The notes under the pieces: generated by a model
What the model was told of the DNA's origin: nothing
The model's input: only the letters and a program-made list of their open reading frames with translations
Databases searched by the model: none
Assembly (NCBI GenBank): GCA_017510405.1
Contig: JAFWNG010000021.1
Coordinates: forward strand, 40,244-104,243
Reading direction: 5' to 3'
Length of the DNA stretch: 64,000 nucleotides
Source of the DNA: Solobacterium sp.
GTDB lineage: Bacteria; Bacillota_I; Bacilli_A; Erysipelotrichales; Erysipelotrichaceae
Program-made: the position numbers and the translations under genes
Shown: positions 32,091-41,109 of the stretch, piece after piece
Layout: every line of letters begins with the position of its first letter
How positions within the stretch are numbered: position 1 is the first letter of the stretch

Positions 32091-33119
32091 TCATTCCGAG
32101 TGAAGTTGCTTCAGAAAAGGAAGTTCCTTCTTCCCAATCAGAAACGGTACAAATCTGTTAAAAACCGGTATGAGTATCGTATTCAGCACGATGATTCCGG
32201 CAAGGCAGATCGGAACTGCATATTTTGAGTAATAAACTCCGGGAGCCAGACGTTTCAAAGCAAAGAAAGAATAATGAGTTCCCATAATAGTCATGGATTC
32301 CCTGCCTAAAAAACGAAGAAATCTGAAATCGAGACGTTTGGAAAGAGCAACGGTCAGGTACGTTCCGGTAATTCCTGTCAATATAAACGGAGTGACAAAT
32401 CTGAATGAAAACAAGTAAATGCTTTCCCGCTCAAAATAGAATGGAAATAACAGGGTAACAGCAAGACAGACAACAGTGAAAAATGTCTTATGAAGTTTTG
32501 AAAAATCAAGTTCCCGCCAAAGAATCCCGATCAGAATAAAAATCGCGGAAAAGGCAATTCTGGTGTTGAAAAGAATCAGATTCTGGACAAATCCTTCCTC
32601 CATGCTGCGAATGAAATAGCCGCCCGCAATCGAAATAACGGTTAATACAGAAATCCCTGCAATGATTCGCTTCCTGTCATTCCCTTCTATCCAGTACACC
32701 AGAATCGCAGCGAAAAACAATGTTATAAGAAACCAGGACGGAACGTAGTTGGGTCTGGCGGTGAGCGACTTTTTTATCACAAGAAGCGCTTCCATGATCC
32801 AGCCCTTCCAGTTCAGACCGGCATGATTCGAGAACAGTACAGCGGTAAAACCGTACAGATATTCGAAAAAGAAATATGGAATAAGATTCTTATTTATTCT
32901 GTTGATAAGAAACTCTTTAAACCCTTTTCTTTTCCACTTATCCGCGTTAAAAAGATATCCGCTGATCATAAAAAATGCCGGCATGTGAAAAGAATATATA
33001 AACTTGATCAGGTAGCTGTCCTTATCAATGTCTATGATCTGTATTACATGACCGATTACAACAAGAATAATCAAAATCCCTTTGCAGATATCAAGATAAT
33101 CGATTCTTTTATTCTCCAT
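32091..33119 (-). CDS. Acyltransferase family 3 membrane protein
   Basis: From ATG 33119 the product has 342 residues; GTG 33128 is an alternative. The family hallmark RIDYLDICKGILIILVVIGH lies at the N-terminus (catalytic histidine in VIGH), followed by about ten membrane segments and SFHMPAFFMISGYLF. Such proteins O- or N-acetylate cell-surface glycans using acyl donors from the cytoplasm. This is one of four related acyltransferases in the window. It lies apart from neighbours, with 185 bases to the phosphoglycosyl transferase gene and a terminator-bearing gap upstream. Confidence 0.85.
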   Translation of the reverse strand: MENKRIDYLDICKGILIILVVIGHVIQIIDIDKDSYLIKFIYSFHMPAFFMISGYLFNADKWKRKGFKEFLINRINKNLIPYFFFEYLYGFTAVLFSNHAGLNWKGWIMEALLVIKKSLTARPNYVPSWFLITLFFAAILVYWIEGNDRKRIIAGISVLTVISIAGGYFIRSMEEGFVQNLILFNTRIAFSAIFILIGILWRELDFSKLHKTFFTVVCLAVTLLFPFYFERESIYLFSFRFVTPFILTGITGTYLTVALSKRLDFRFLRFLGRESMTIMGTHYSFFALKRLAPGVYYSKYAVPICLAGIIVLNTILIPVFNRFVPFLIGKKELPFLKQLHSE

Positions 33120-33227
33120 TATTACCACACAACTCTGATTCTGCTGTATCCCTTTCTATGTTTTCAATGCAATGTCCAGCCAATTATTCCCATGAGACGA
33201 ATACACAGATCTGACTGACCATCTGTG

Positions 33228-33272
33228 AAAAAAGCCTATTATGTTAAGCTTTGTACATAACAGACTTTTTTT
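33228..33272 (-). terminator. Terminator after the sigma-like gene
   Basis: An imperfect hairpin with arms around AAAAAAG-CT-TTATGT and ACATAA-AG-CTTTTTT, flanked by A and T runs, sits 30 bases after the sigma-like gene stop. It would terminate the minus-strand PBP-phosphoesterase-sigma transcript and could work from either side. Confidence 0.65.
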
Positions 33273-33300
33273 ACAATACGTGTTCTTCCGGTAAATCTGC

Positions 33301-34113
33301 TTACCGCAGCAGGTAACGAATCACAAACCATAACAGCCCCAGAGCAGCCAGTATGATCAGAACCATCAGGATACGGATCACAAGAATATTTCCCCGTTCT
33401 TCGCTTTCCTCATATGTTCTCTGCTCCCTCCGGCTGATCGGCTTCATAGATTTGGTTTCTTCGATGAAGGTGTCATCCAGAGATTTGATACTGGTCGTAA
33501 ACTCATATGTATCTGTACGTACTTCCTTTTTGGGAAGATACTGATCGATCTCCAGTGTATCCCATCCGGTCTGGCGCGGATTCAGTTTCTCGATCAGTTC
33601 AAACAGATACAGACTGTCCAGACGGGATCTGCCGTGCCGCAGCAGAGTATCGGTAATCTCCGAGTCAGTCTTCAGAATCGCCGCGGTCTCCGGTACCGAA
33701 CGGTGTTCATACCGGTTCAGAACGACAGCTGCCCGTTCACACGGATCCAGTACTTTCAGCATTTCCAGCAGTTCTTTCCGGCATTCTTCCGGATCCTGCG
33801 GACATAGTTTCTGCACCGGTTCGCTGCTTCCGGATCCGCGTTTTACCGAAACAGGTCCGATCTTCTTTACAATAACATCACGTGCGACACCTCGGATCCA
33901 TTCTTCCACAGTTTCCGCATTTTCAGCATCTGCGATATTCTTATAGCCGGTATTGATCGTTTCACGGACATACTTCATGGCCTCTTCTTCTCCGTCTATA
34001 AACAGTTCCACATACGGAACCAGTTCCGTGATGAGCGGTTCAAAAAAGTCTTTTGCCAGCGCTCTGTCTCCTGCTTCGATCTGCTTAATCTGTTCTAATG
34101 TCTTCTGATCCAT
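33301..34113 (-). CDS. Sigma-70-like protein with a C-terminal membrane anchor
   Basis: The 270-residue protein has an ECF-sigma-like region 2 (AMKYVRETINTGYKNI then EEWIRGVARDVIVKKI, residues about 45-80) and a region-4-like helix-turn-helix (LDPCERAAVVLNRYEHRSVPETAAILKTDS, about 120-150). After a linker comes a single membrane helix (ILVIRILMVLIILAALGLLWFVI) at the extreme C-terminus. Classical sigma factors are soluble, so this could be a tethered, regulated transcription factor. Its position after a class A PBP and a metallophosphoesterase suggests envelope control. Whether it binds RNA polymerase is unknown. Confidence 0.7.
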   Translation of the reverse strand: MDQKTLEQIKQIEAGDRALAKDFFEPLITELVPYVELFIDGEEEAMKYVRETINTGYKNIADAENAETVEEWIRGVARDVIVKKIGPVSVKRGSGSSEPVQKLCPQDPEECRKELLEMLKVLDPCERAAVVLNRYEHRSVPETAAILKTDSEITDTLLRHGRSRLDSLYLFELIEKLNPRQTGWDTLEIDQYLPKKEVRTDTYEFTTSIKSLDDTFIEETKSMKPISRREQRTYEESEERGNILVIRILMVLIILAALGLLWFVIRYLLR

Positions 34114-34966
34114 AACTGTTTCCTTTCAGATCCAGCACACAGATCTCCGGCGGATTGTTGAACCGCGGCAGTTTTTCGTCTCCGCTGCTCAGTCCGCTGG
34201 TCACCAGCATCTGAATCCTGTTTTTTGTATATATACCATGCCAGTACTTTGGAAACCATCCCTGATCTCCTCCGTACAGCCCCCCTTTAATCGGTACGAT
34301 AACCTGTCCGCCGTGAATATGCCCGCTTACCACCAGTCCGATCGGATAGACCTTTGAGCAATCCGAGAAATAGAAACTTTCCGGCCGGTGTGCCGCAAAC
34401 AGTGTGAATCTTTCCGTATCTGTGAATCCCTGCATGTACTCCTGTACATCTTCCGGAGCGCTGTCTGCTGTATTATATCCGCTTTTATTCCATCCAAACG
34501 GATAATCATACAGACCGCCCAGGCGCAGATCCTCCCCGATATCATACTGGATTCTGTCCAGAATATATACACCGGTCTGTTTTACTTTGTCATAGAATTC
34601 CGGATCTTGCTTCTTTACCGCTTCTTCATGGTTGCCCCAGGCATAGTATACATCCGCGATCCCGTTCAGTTTTTTCACAAACTCCAGGACCTCACCTGTG
34701 TTCGCAATGTCCTTGTCAACCATATCTCCTGCCAGCAGGATCAGATCCGGATCCTGTTCCCGGACCATCTCTTCCAGTTCGGGAAAGAAATGTCCGTGCA
34801 TGTCCGCCAGGATCACGATATGGTACGATCCCTGCAGTTTATCGCTTTCTATCGTAAAGGTATTGACTACCGGCCAGTGATACGAACGGTAGAGTTCATA
34901 CCCGATCCAGCTTCCCAATGCCAGCAATATACACAGAATACCCGTCAGAAACGGATGTTTTCTCAT
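34085..34966 (-). CDS. Calcineurin-like metallophosphoesterase
   Basis: A 293-residue protein with an N-terminal membrane segment (LTGILCILLALGSWIGYELY), then the metallophosphoesterase motifs ILADMHGHF, LLAGDMVDKD, AWGNHEE, and GHIHGGQ near the C-terminus. It resembles the YkuE/YaeI group of membrane-tethered phosphoesterases. It overlaps the sigma-like gene by 29 bases and follows the PBP gene by 45, forming one operon. A phosphodiester or pyrophosphate substrate at the membrane is likely. Confidence 0.9.
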   Translation of the reverse strand: MRKHPFLTGILCILLALGSWIGYELYRSYHWPVVNTFTIESDKLQGSYHIVILADMHGHFFPELEEMVREQDPDLILLAGDMVDKDIANTGEVLEFVKKLNGIADVYYAWGNHEEAVKKQDPEFYDKVKQTGVYILDRIQYDIGEDLRLGGLYDYPFGWNKSGYNTADSAPEDVQEYMQGFTDTERFTLFAAHRPESFYFSDCSKVYPIGLVVSGHIHGGQVIVPIKGGLYGGDQGWFPKYWHGIYTKNRIQMLVTSGLSSGDEKLPRFNNPPEICVLDLKGNSYGSEDIRTD

Positions 34967-35011
34967 ACCTGTTTTCCTTTCAGATCCGGAGTTCCGGATC
35001 CTTTTTCTGCA

Positions 35012-37492
35012 TCAATACGTCTGTGTCCACGCTGTGATGCATGCCTCTTTTCCCGGTGTTCCGTTTCGTGTGATATTACCGCAGACTTTGATCTCATCGT
35101 TTTCCCCTGCTGTAATATCAATCGTTGTCCGGGATATGTCGCTGTTTACCGTCTCTACTTCGCTGCCGTTGACATAGACCGTGGCAGTATACGAAACGGA
35201 TGCAGGACTGTAAAGCCATGAAAGATTATACATGCATCTGCCCCACGCAGACACATAGTTATCGTTATCGATCAGTGAAATATTCCGGGATCCGCTGCAG
35301 GGATCCGGAATGACATTCCACTGTATGGACAGCTGGTCTTTCCTGCGGCAGGCAAGAAGACCTTTGAACGATTCCTCATCGATTCCTTCTTTTGTGATGC
35401 GCGGACTGTTCTGGAGTCCTGTCAGACTGATCTCGCCGACTTCGCGGTAATACTCGTCCATCCCCTCCTCAAACTGTACATGGGGATAGGTGCCGCTGAT
35501 ATAAGTGATCGTATCGACATCTTCCGGACGAAGCACACCGTCATAGACACTGTCGTCACAATACGGTTCTTCAGCATACAGCAGTGCTTCCTGCAGTCTT
35601 CCCGGGATATTCAGCTTGGAGTACTCTGCGGAGAAGTAGTTATTCCCGCCGGCAACTGCCTGATCCCATCCGACCCAAACAACATTGGTAAACTGGGACG
35701 TACTGGCAACCATCCATTTGTCCTTGGCAGCGCCTCTCGGGATTCCGTAGATGAGGCCATCATCACCCCAGTCGGTCGTACCTGTCTTTGCGTATACCGG
35801 ATAATCCCGTACAAGGTCCTGCATGTAGTTGAAGATGCCGGACTCGACGTTATACTGCATCAGCTGGTCGGACAGCCATGCACTGCCGGACGACAGGACG
35901 CGCACACCGGCTGTGTCCGGTTCATAGACACGGGAATCACTGGTCGTGATCCGCCGGATCGTATGCGGCTTATTGTAGACGCCAAGGTTGATCATTGCCC
36001 CGTGTGCGCCGGCCAGCTGCATCGGCGTCACGGTGAATTCATTACCGCCGATTGCCCATAAAAGGTCATAGTTATCTTTACTGACCGTGCGGAAGCCAAG
36101 TGATTTCATATAGTCCACGACTGCTTCCGCGCCGATCTTCGCCGTTACATCCTCCAGCACCGAGATCGCCGGTATATTGAGCGAACGTGCCACTGCTTCT
36201 TTGATCGACACATCACCCTGGTAGTAACCTGTCGCATTGACCAGGATTCGCTTCTGCGAAGGCAGTGTCAGCGGACGGTCGACCAGGATCTCACTTGTTG
36301 TATACCCAAGATACTCAAAGGCAAGCGCATAGGATAATACCGGTTTTACCGAGGAACCCGGCTGCTTGTACATCTGGGAGGCACGGTTCCACATGCGGGA
36401 TCCCGAGTAGTTTCCGCCGCCTCCGATCGCAGCGAGTTCACCAGTCCTGTTATCCATGCATACGATTGCCGTCTGCATCGTCGGATCCGGGAATACGACT
36501 CCGCCGAAGCCGTTCTGCAGCAGTTCCACCGTATCCTGCAGCTGCGGGTTCATTGCCGTATAGATATTCATGCCGGTAAGGATCGGATCTTTACCGGTAA
36601 GTGCCAGCGCTTCTTCAATGACGACATCGATATACGACTGGTAATCGTAGTCATTCTGCGGCATGTAGTCTTCACCGACCAGAAGATCTTCCACTCTCGT
36701 CCGCTCTGCCAGTTCTTTTTCTTCAGTTGTAATGTATCCGTGGTATTCCATCATGCGCAGTACGGTATCTCTGCGTCGTGTCGAATAATCCAGATACGCA
36801 TACGGGTTATACAGGTTCGGAAGATTTACGATTCCTGCCAATAATGCTGCTTCGCTTGTATTGAGTTCACGGACATCTTTTCCGAAGTAATACTCAGATG
36901 CTTTCTGTATACCGCGGATGTTCTTACCAAAGTTAACTTTGTTCAGATACAGCTGCAGGATTTCTTCCTTATTCATATACCGTTCCAGTTTTGCGGACAG
37001 TATGATCTGCTGGATCTTATAGGTGAGCGACCGCACACGCTCAGTGCTCTGTTCCCCGTTTTCAATGGAGAAGTATGTGTTCTTCACCAGCTGCATCGTG
37101 AACGTTGACGCACCGCTTTCCGCATCCCCTGTACGCACCCAGTCATATGCCGAGCGCATCAAACGCGGAATATCAAATCCCCTATGTTCAAAATACCGTG
37201 AGTCTTCGATTGCAAGGAATGCGTCGATCACACACTCCGGCAGTTCATCGTACGGAACATTATCCCGCATGTACGCACCGATCTCCTGCAGAAGCGTTCC
37301 ATTGCAGTCATAGATATTCGTCATCTCCTGACCGATAAAGTCACGCACATTCAGCTCCGGTGCTCCTTCCATCTGCTTATGCACAAAAACATATACACCT
37401 GTACCGGCGCATATGTAGCACAGCAGTATAAAGATCATCAGTATGACAGAAAAACGGATCTTCTTTTTCTTGGGCTTACCTGTTTCACTCAT
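35012..37492 (-). CDS. Class A penicillin-binding protein (glycosyltransferase and transpeptidase)
   Basis: From ATG 37492 the protein has 826 residues; a TTG at 37513 lies inside a terminator tail and is less likely. A Lys-rich cytoplasmic start and one membrane helix (FSVILMIFILLCYICAGTGVYVF) come first. The GT51 domain follows (AIEDSRYFEHRGFDIP, GASTFTMQLVKN, GILQLYLNKVNFG-like region, EAALLAGIVNLPN). The transpeptidase domain has the active serine in GSSVKP near residue 380, SLN and KTGTTDWGDD. A beta-rich tail ends the protein. It polymerises and cross-links peptidoglycan. It heads an operon with a metallophosphoesterase and the sigma-like protein and lies just after a structured RNA and terminator. 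Confidence 0.93.
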   Translation of the reverse strand: MSETGKPKKKKIRFSVILMIFILLCYICAGTGVYVFVHKQMEGAPELNVRDFIGQEMTNIYDCNGTLLQEIGAYMRDNVPYDELPECVIDAFLAIEDSRYFEHRGFDIPRLMRSAYDWVRTGDAESGASTFTMQLVKNTYFSIENGEQSTERVRSLTYKIQQIILSAKLERYMNKEEILQLYLNKVNFGKNIRGIQKASEYYFGKDVRELNTSEAALLAGIVNLPNLYNPYAYLDYSTRRRDTVLRMMEYHGYITTEEKELAERTRVEDLLVGEDYMPQNDYDYQSYIDVVIEEALALTGKDPILTGMNIYTAMNPQLQDTVELLQNGFGGVVFPDPTMQTAIVCMDNRTGELAAIGGGGNYSGSRMWNRASQMYKQPGSSVKPVLSYALAFEYLGYTTSEILVDRPLTLPSQKRILVNATGYYQGDVSIKEAVARSLNIPAISVLEDVTAKIGAEAVVDYMKSLGFRTVSKDNYDLLWAIGGNEFTVTPMQLAGAHGAMINLGVYNKPHTIRRITTSDSRVYEPDTAGVRVLSSGSAWLSDQLMQYNVESGIFNYMQDLVRDYPVYAKTGTTDWGDDGLIYGIPRGAAKDKWMVASTSQFTNVVWVGWDQAVAGGNNYFSAEYSKLNIPGRLQEALLYAEEPYCDDSVYDGVLRPEDVDTITYISGTYPHVQFEEGMDEYYREVGEISLTGLQNSPRITKEGIDEESFKGLLACRRKDQLSIQWNVIPDPCSGSRNISLIDNDNYVSAWGRCMYNLSWLYSPASVSYTATVYVNGSEVETVNSDISRTTIDITAGENDEIKVCGNITRNGTPGKEACITAWTQTY

Positions 37493-37510
37493 ATCCTTAT
37501 TAGTGTAACA

Positions 37511-37542
37511 CAAAACCCGGCTTCCCTCACAGGATGCCGGGT
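37511..37542 (-). terminator. Terminator at the 3' end of the structured RNA
   Basis: ACCCGGC/GCCGGGT stem with a 14-base loop followed by TTTTG on the minus strand, ending 19 bases before the PBP start codon. It could end the upstream acyltransferase transcript or act as an expression platform. Confidence 0.7.
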
Positions 37543-37658
37543 GTATATGCTTTCTCCCGCAGAACCATCTCCGGACCTAAGCTGTACGCCATCTCCCAAA
37601 TGATTAAAAGTATGTCCGGGCATCCTAACGGATGCACGTACAGCAGCGTTCTGCAGGT
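37511..37658 (-). ncRNA. Candidate structured RNA with pseudoknot and terminator, upstream of the PBP gene
   Basis: On the minus strand, a -10 box (TATACT, 37665-37670) would start an approximately 148-base RNA. Stem P1 pairs 37648-37654 with 37559-37565 (GCAGAAC/GTTCTGC) and P2 pairs 37637-37644 with 37581-37588 (GCTGTACG/CGTACAGC). P3 is a hairpin at 37620-37635 (GCATCC/GGATGC). CCGGAC at 37614-37619 pairs with GTCCGG at 37571-37576 across the P2 stem, making an H-type pseudoknot. A terminator hairpin (ACCCGGC/GCCGGGT, 37515-37542, then TTTTG) follows. I do not recognise a known class; a riboswitch controlling the PBP operon or a standalone small RNA are both possible. Confidence 0.55.
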
Positions 37659-37687
37659 ATACAAAGTATAGCAGAAGTCCGATAGAA

Positions 37688-38845
37688 TTACGAATTCTCC
37701 TTTTTCGCTGCCAAAGTATCCTTCTCTGTCAGATACATAGCCGCATGATTCAGCACACTGTCAACATAGTCTGATGATATTCGCGATAACTTCGGCAGCT
37801 GCAGCAATTGAAACAGCCGCTGTCTCAGTTTTTCCACGATGACACAAATAATATAGATACACAATGCAGAACCTAATATATAAATGATGATCAGGTATGC
37901 CGGCGTGGCTGTGATCCAAATAAACTGGTCTGTGATAAAAGCAGCTCTAATTGATCTGTTATCATGAAGAAGATATACCCCGAACGACGCAGCAGAAAAG
38001 AATGAAATAATCCTTTTTGTTTTCTCACCAGGCTCATATTGTGCAAATAAAAGCAGAAAACATACTGCCTCACCAATCATTGTCAATGATGTATGCATTA
38101 AAAACAGATCATCATATTTTCCGAATCCAATGTAGAAATGAAATATGATTTTCCATCCCCATGTCAAAAGAATGCACACCAATAAAACTTTTATTAATCT
38201 GTGGATATCTGCCTTACAGTTTTCAAGAGAAATCATATGCTGCTTTCGGATCATTGCGCCAAGATAATACATCATACACAGCCACATCCAGCTCAGTCCA
38301 TTCGAAAACTTCAAAGATCCTGAAATAATATCTGAAAAACGGATCAGAATACACAATAATCCAAAATAGATATATGCTCTGTACATTTCTTCAACTGTAT
38401 TCAGTTTCTGAATTGTCTTATTCATGAACGGTTTCAGAAAATAGACCATTGTATACGCTGTAAAATACCAATAACTTCCAAGAGTAACAGGAAACAGAGT
38501 TTTTACCAGAGATTTGAAACTGACTGCATTATGTGAATATACACTTACAATTATGAGAGAAAGAATTGAGAAGAAAACGACCTGCATCCACATCAGCAGG
38601 TATTTTCGAAAAGACAAAGTTTCTTTTTTCTCACTAAACCCGACATATCCGCTGATCAAAGCAAAACAATTTACACCGCTTTTTATGATGGTGTATAGAA
38701 AATGCGAAATGATGTAGTTTATTCCTATAGAATTCTCCAGAACTCCTCCGTGTTCCATCACATGAATGGTTACAATAAACATCATTGACATTACACGAAG
38801 CAATTCAATACCATAATTCCGTTCCTTTTTCATAATATCTGACAC
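37688..38845 (-). CDS. Acyltransferase family 3 membrane protein
   Basis: GTG 38845 is preferred because AGGGGG sits seven bases upstream, giving 385 residues. The sequence starts KERNYGIELLRVMSMMFIVTIHVMEH, the acyltransferase family 3 signature with the catalytic histidine in VTIHV. About ten membrane helices follow, and a charged C-terminal tail ends the protein. It probably acetylates or otherwise acylates the surface glycan. It lies 50 bases downstream of an LTA-synthase-like gene and just upstream of the structured RNA. Confidence 0.85.
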   Translation of the reverse strand: MSDIMKKERNYGIELLRVMSMMFIVTIHVMEHGGVLENSIGINYIISHFLYTIIKSGVNCFALISGYVGFSEKKETLSFRKYLLMWMQVVFFSILSLIIVSVYSHNAVSFKSLVKTLFPVTLGSYWYFTAYTMVYFLKPFMNKTIQKLNTVEEMYRAYIYFGLLCILIRFSDIISGSLKFSNGLSWMWLCMMYYLGAMIRKQHMISLENCKADIHRLIKVLLVCILLTWGWKIIFHFYIGFGKYDDLFLMHTSLTMIGEAVCFLLLFAQYEPGEKTKRIISFFSAASFGVYLLHDNRSIRAAFITDQFIWITATPAYLIIIYILGSALCIYIICVIVEKLRQRLFQLLQLPKLSRISSDYVDSVLNHAAMYLTEKDTLAAKKENS

Positions 38846-38895
38846 TATGACGCCCCCTGTTAATAGATCCAAAAAATCATTCAGTTTTGCATTAT

Positions 38896-40863
38896 TTATG
38901 GTGTCGGGAATAGTTTTCTGTTCACATGCAGTTTATCGATCAGGGAATTGTATTCCAGCATATAGTATGTCCGAAGCAGTTCGGCCTCTTTCCCCTCCGC
39001 ATATTTATACTTTACGAACTTCCCATTGTCTTCTGACCAGAAGCCGTTCGCATTCATTGCCGGGATTCTCTCCTGTATGCCTTTCAGGAACTTGTTATAT
39101 GCCGGAAGTTCGATCCCTGCCGTTTCATACAGATAATTTGACAGGTAGTTAAGACTTGTCAGTTCTACCGTTCTCTCTTCACTGTCATAATTTGTCCAGA
39201 TGAAGAACGGTACGGTATACTTCCGCTGGTATTCATCCAGTGTTTCAAAGTTTCCTCCGAATACTTTGTCATAGAATGCTTCACTGAGTCCCGGATAGTG
39301 GTCGCCATAGAACAGTACGATCACTTTGCGATCGATCTTTTCCAGTTCCGTTAACAGATATTTCACTGCTTTATCGGTTTCATGAGCCAGTGACAGATAC
39401 TGTTCCGCATCGTCATAGTCACCATCCATATTTCCCTTGATCAGGACACTCTTCCGATATCTCTGTTCGAGATCCGGATTGTCTTTTGCGTCGAATGCAT
39501 ATCCGCCGTGATTCTGCATGGTAACACCGAACAGGAATACATGATCTTCTGTCTGTATATTCTTTTTATAGTGTTTCAATACAGTCTCAAACATTTCCTG
39601 ATCACTGACAAAGAACCGGATCAGATCTTTCTGAGGGAAATCATCTTCAAAATACATCTCGTCAAATCCCAGGAACGGATATACTGTCGTCCGCATCCAG
39701 CCTTTTGAGTTAAATGGATGCATGGCGATCGTTTTATATCCCATTTTCTTGAATTCCGTGACCATGGAATATGTCGGCTGTTTAATATACTGCTGGTATG
39801 CCATTACTCCTTTCGGCAGGAACATCATGGTATTCCCGGTCAGTACTTCATACTCTGAATTCGGAGTTCCTCCTCCGTAAACCGAGGAAAGAGCATAGCC
39901 TTTTGTCGTATTCTCGCTCAGAGACTTGATATACGGAATTACTTTTCTGTTTGTTTCCAGTCCGTCGCCGATATAATCTATATCCGCAAATGACTCATCC
40001 ATGATTACGATCACATCCGGGTATTCGCTTGTATCCAGTGTTTCCGGTTCCGTATACAGCTCATCTGCGATATCGCGGATCAGTCTTCTGGAATAGTGTC
40101 TGGGCGGTTCAATAAAGATACCCTGCACCTGCAGCATAAAGTTCACCAGGTAACCGTTGAACTGTGATCCTTCCTGTTCAAAATACTCTGCACTGAGTCC
40201 CCGTGACTCGACTGCGTTGAATATCACTGCGGCAGCCAGAATCGGCAGCTGCATGACTCTGCCCCAGCGTTTTTTCTTGAATTTGAACACCGGCAGCGCA
40301 GTAGTAAATGCCAGGAATACCAGCAGGATCCCTGCCGCATACACGATTTCTGTTGTCAGTTCATATTCATAGTCATACGCTACTGTCAGTGCGGTATTGA
40401 CTGACATGAAGTCATTCGGTGCCATTTCGCTTCCGCGGAATGTATATACGTAGTAATTGGATATGGACAGCACGGTGATTGCAATCGCCGTAAGCTGCGC
40501 ACTTCTGACGGAATGATTCGTTATGATCCAGAACAGCACAGCCACCGCAAAAACAATAACCATTGCCAGTGCTGCTTTTCTCTTTCCCAGTACAAACAGA
40601 TCCAGTTGTAATACATACTGACTCAGCCACGCAAATAATACAGCTGTTAACGCAAATAATAAAAGTGTAAGAACGAAGCCTGCCACCTTGCTTAATCTTG
40701 CATTTTTCCATGATATATACGCAAACAGCAGCATCAGTACAGCGCCGCCGAATGCATACAGATCATTTCCCAGTGCAATGCACGGGAACAGAAAAAGTAT
40801 TGCCAGTATAGCAAAGATCAGGAATCTCTTCGTTTTTACACCTGTAATCTGAGTTATTTTCAT
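38896..40863 (-). CDS. LTA-synthase-like membrane sulfatase-fold protein
   Basis: The 655-residue protein has about five N-terminal membrane helices and an extracellular alkaline-phosphatase/sulfatase-fold domain. Visible motifs are IVIMDESFADI (metal ligand Glu), GGGTPNSEYE (nucleophile threonine), HPFNSKGW, FGVTMQNHGGY and FYGDHYPG (Asp-His metal ligands). In LtaS these residues transfer glycerol phosphate from phosphatidylglycerol; this more distant family member could polymerise or add phosphoglycerol or another phospho-head group. It is one of three paralogs in the window. Confidence 0.88.
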   Translation of the reverse strand: MKITQITGVKTKRFLIFAILAILFLFPCIALGNDLYAFGGAVLMLLFAYISWKNARLSKVAGFVLTLLLFALTAVLFAWLSQYVLQLDLFVLGKRKAALAMVIVFAVAVLFWIITNHSVRSAQLTAIAITVLSISNYYVYTFRGSEMAPNDFMSVNTALTVAYDYEYELTTEIVYAAGILLVFLAFTTALPVFKFKKKRWGRVMQLPILAAAVIFNAVESRGLSAEYFEQEGSQFNGYLVNFMLQVQGIFIEPPRHYSRRLIRDIADELYTEPETLDTSEYPDVIVIMDESFADIDYIGDGLETNRKVIPYIKSLSENTTKGYALSSVYGGGTPNSEYEVLTGNTMMFLPKGVMAYQQYIKQPTYSMVTEFKKMGYKTIAMHPFNSKGWMRTTVYPFLGFDEMYFEDDFPQKDLIRFFVSDQEMFETVLKHYKKNIQTEDHVFLFGVTMQNHGGYAFDAKDNPDLEQRYRKSVLIKGNMDGDYDDAEQYLSLAHETDKAVKYLLTELEKIDRKVIVLFYGDHYPGLSEAFYDKVFGGNFETLDEYQRKYTVPFFIWTNYDSEERTVELTSLNYLSNYLYETAGIELPAYNKFLKGIQERIPAMNANGFWSEDNGKFVKYKYAEGKEAELLRTYYMLEYNSLIDKLHVNRKLFPTP

Positions 40864-41109
40864 AGATGCATAATAGCATCATTTCAAATAAAACAATGCT
40901 AAAACATCACAGACTTGCCGAAATAATCAACAGGAAGTTCTTTTTATTTTTCAGAACATATACATAGTTTTCTTTTTGAATATTCTTTCCGGGATTTCTC
41001 AGTCCGGATCAGCATATCCTCCGCGGCCGTTTTTGTCCAACCGCATCAAAACCAGAAATACATTCTCAATTATAAATATCCTGTTTTTTTCAGTCCTGTT
41101 TACTATCCT

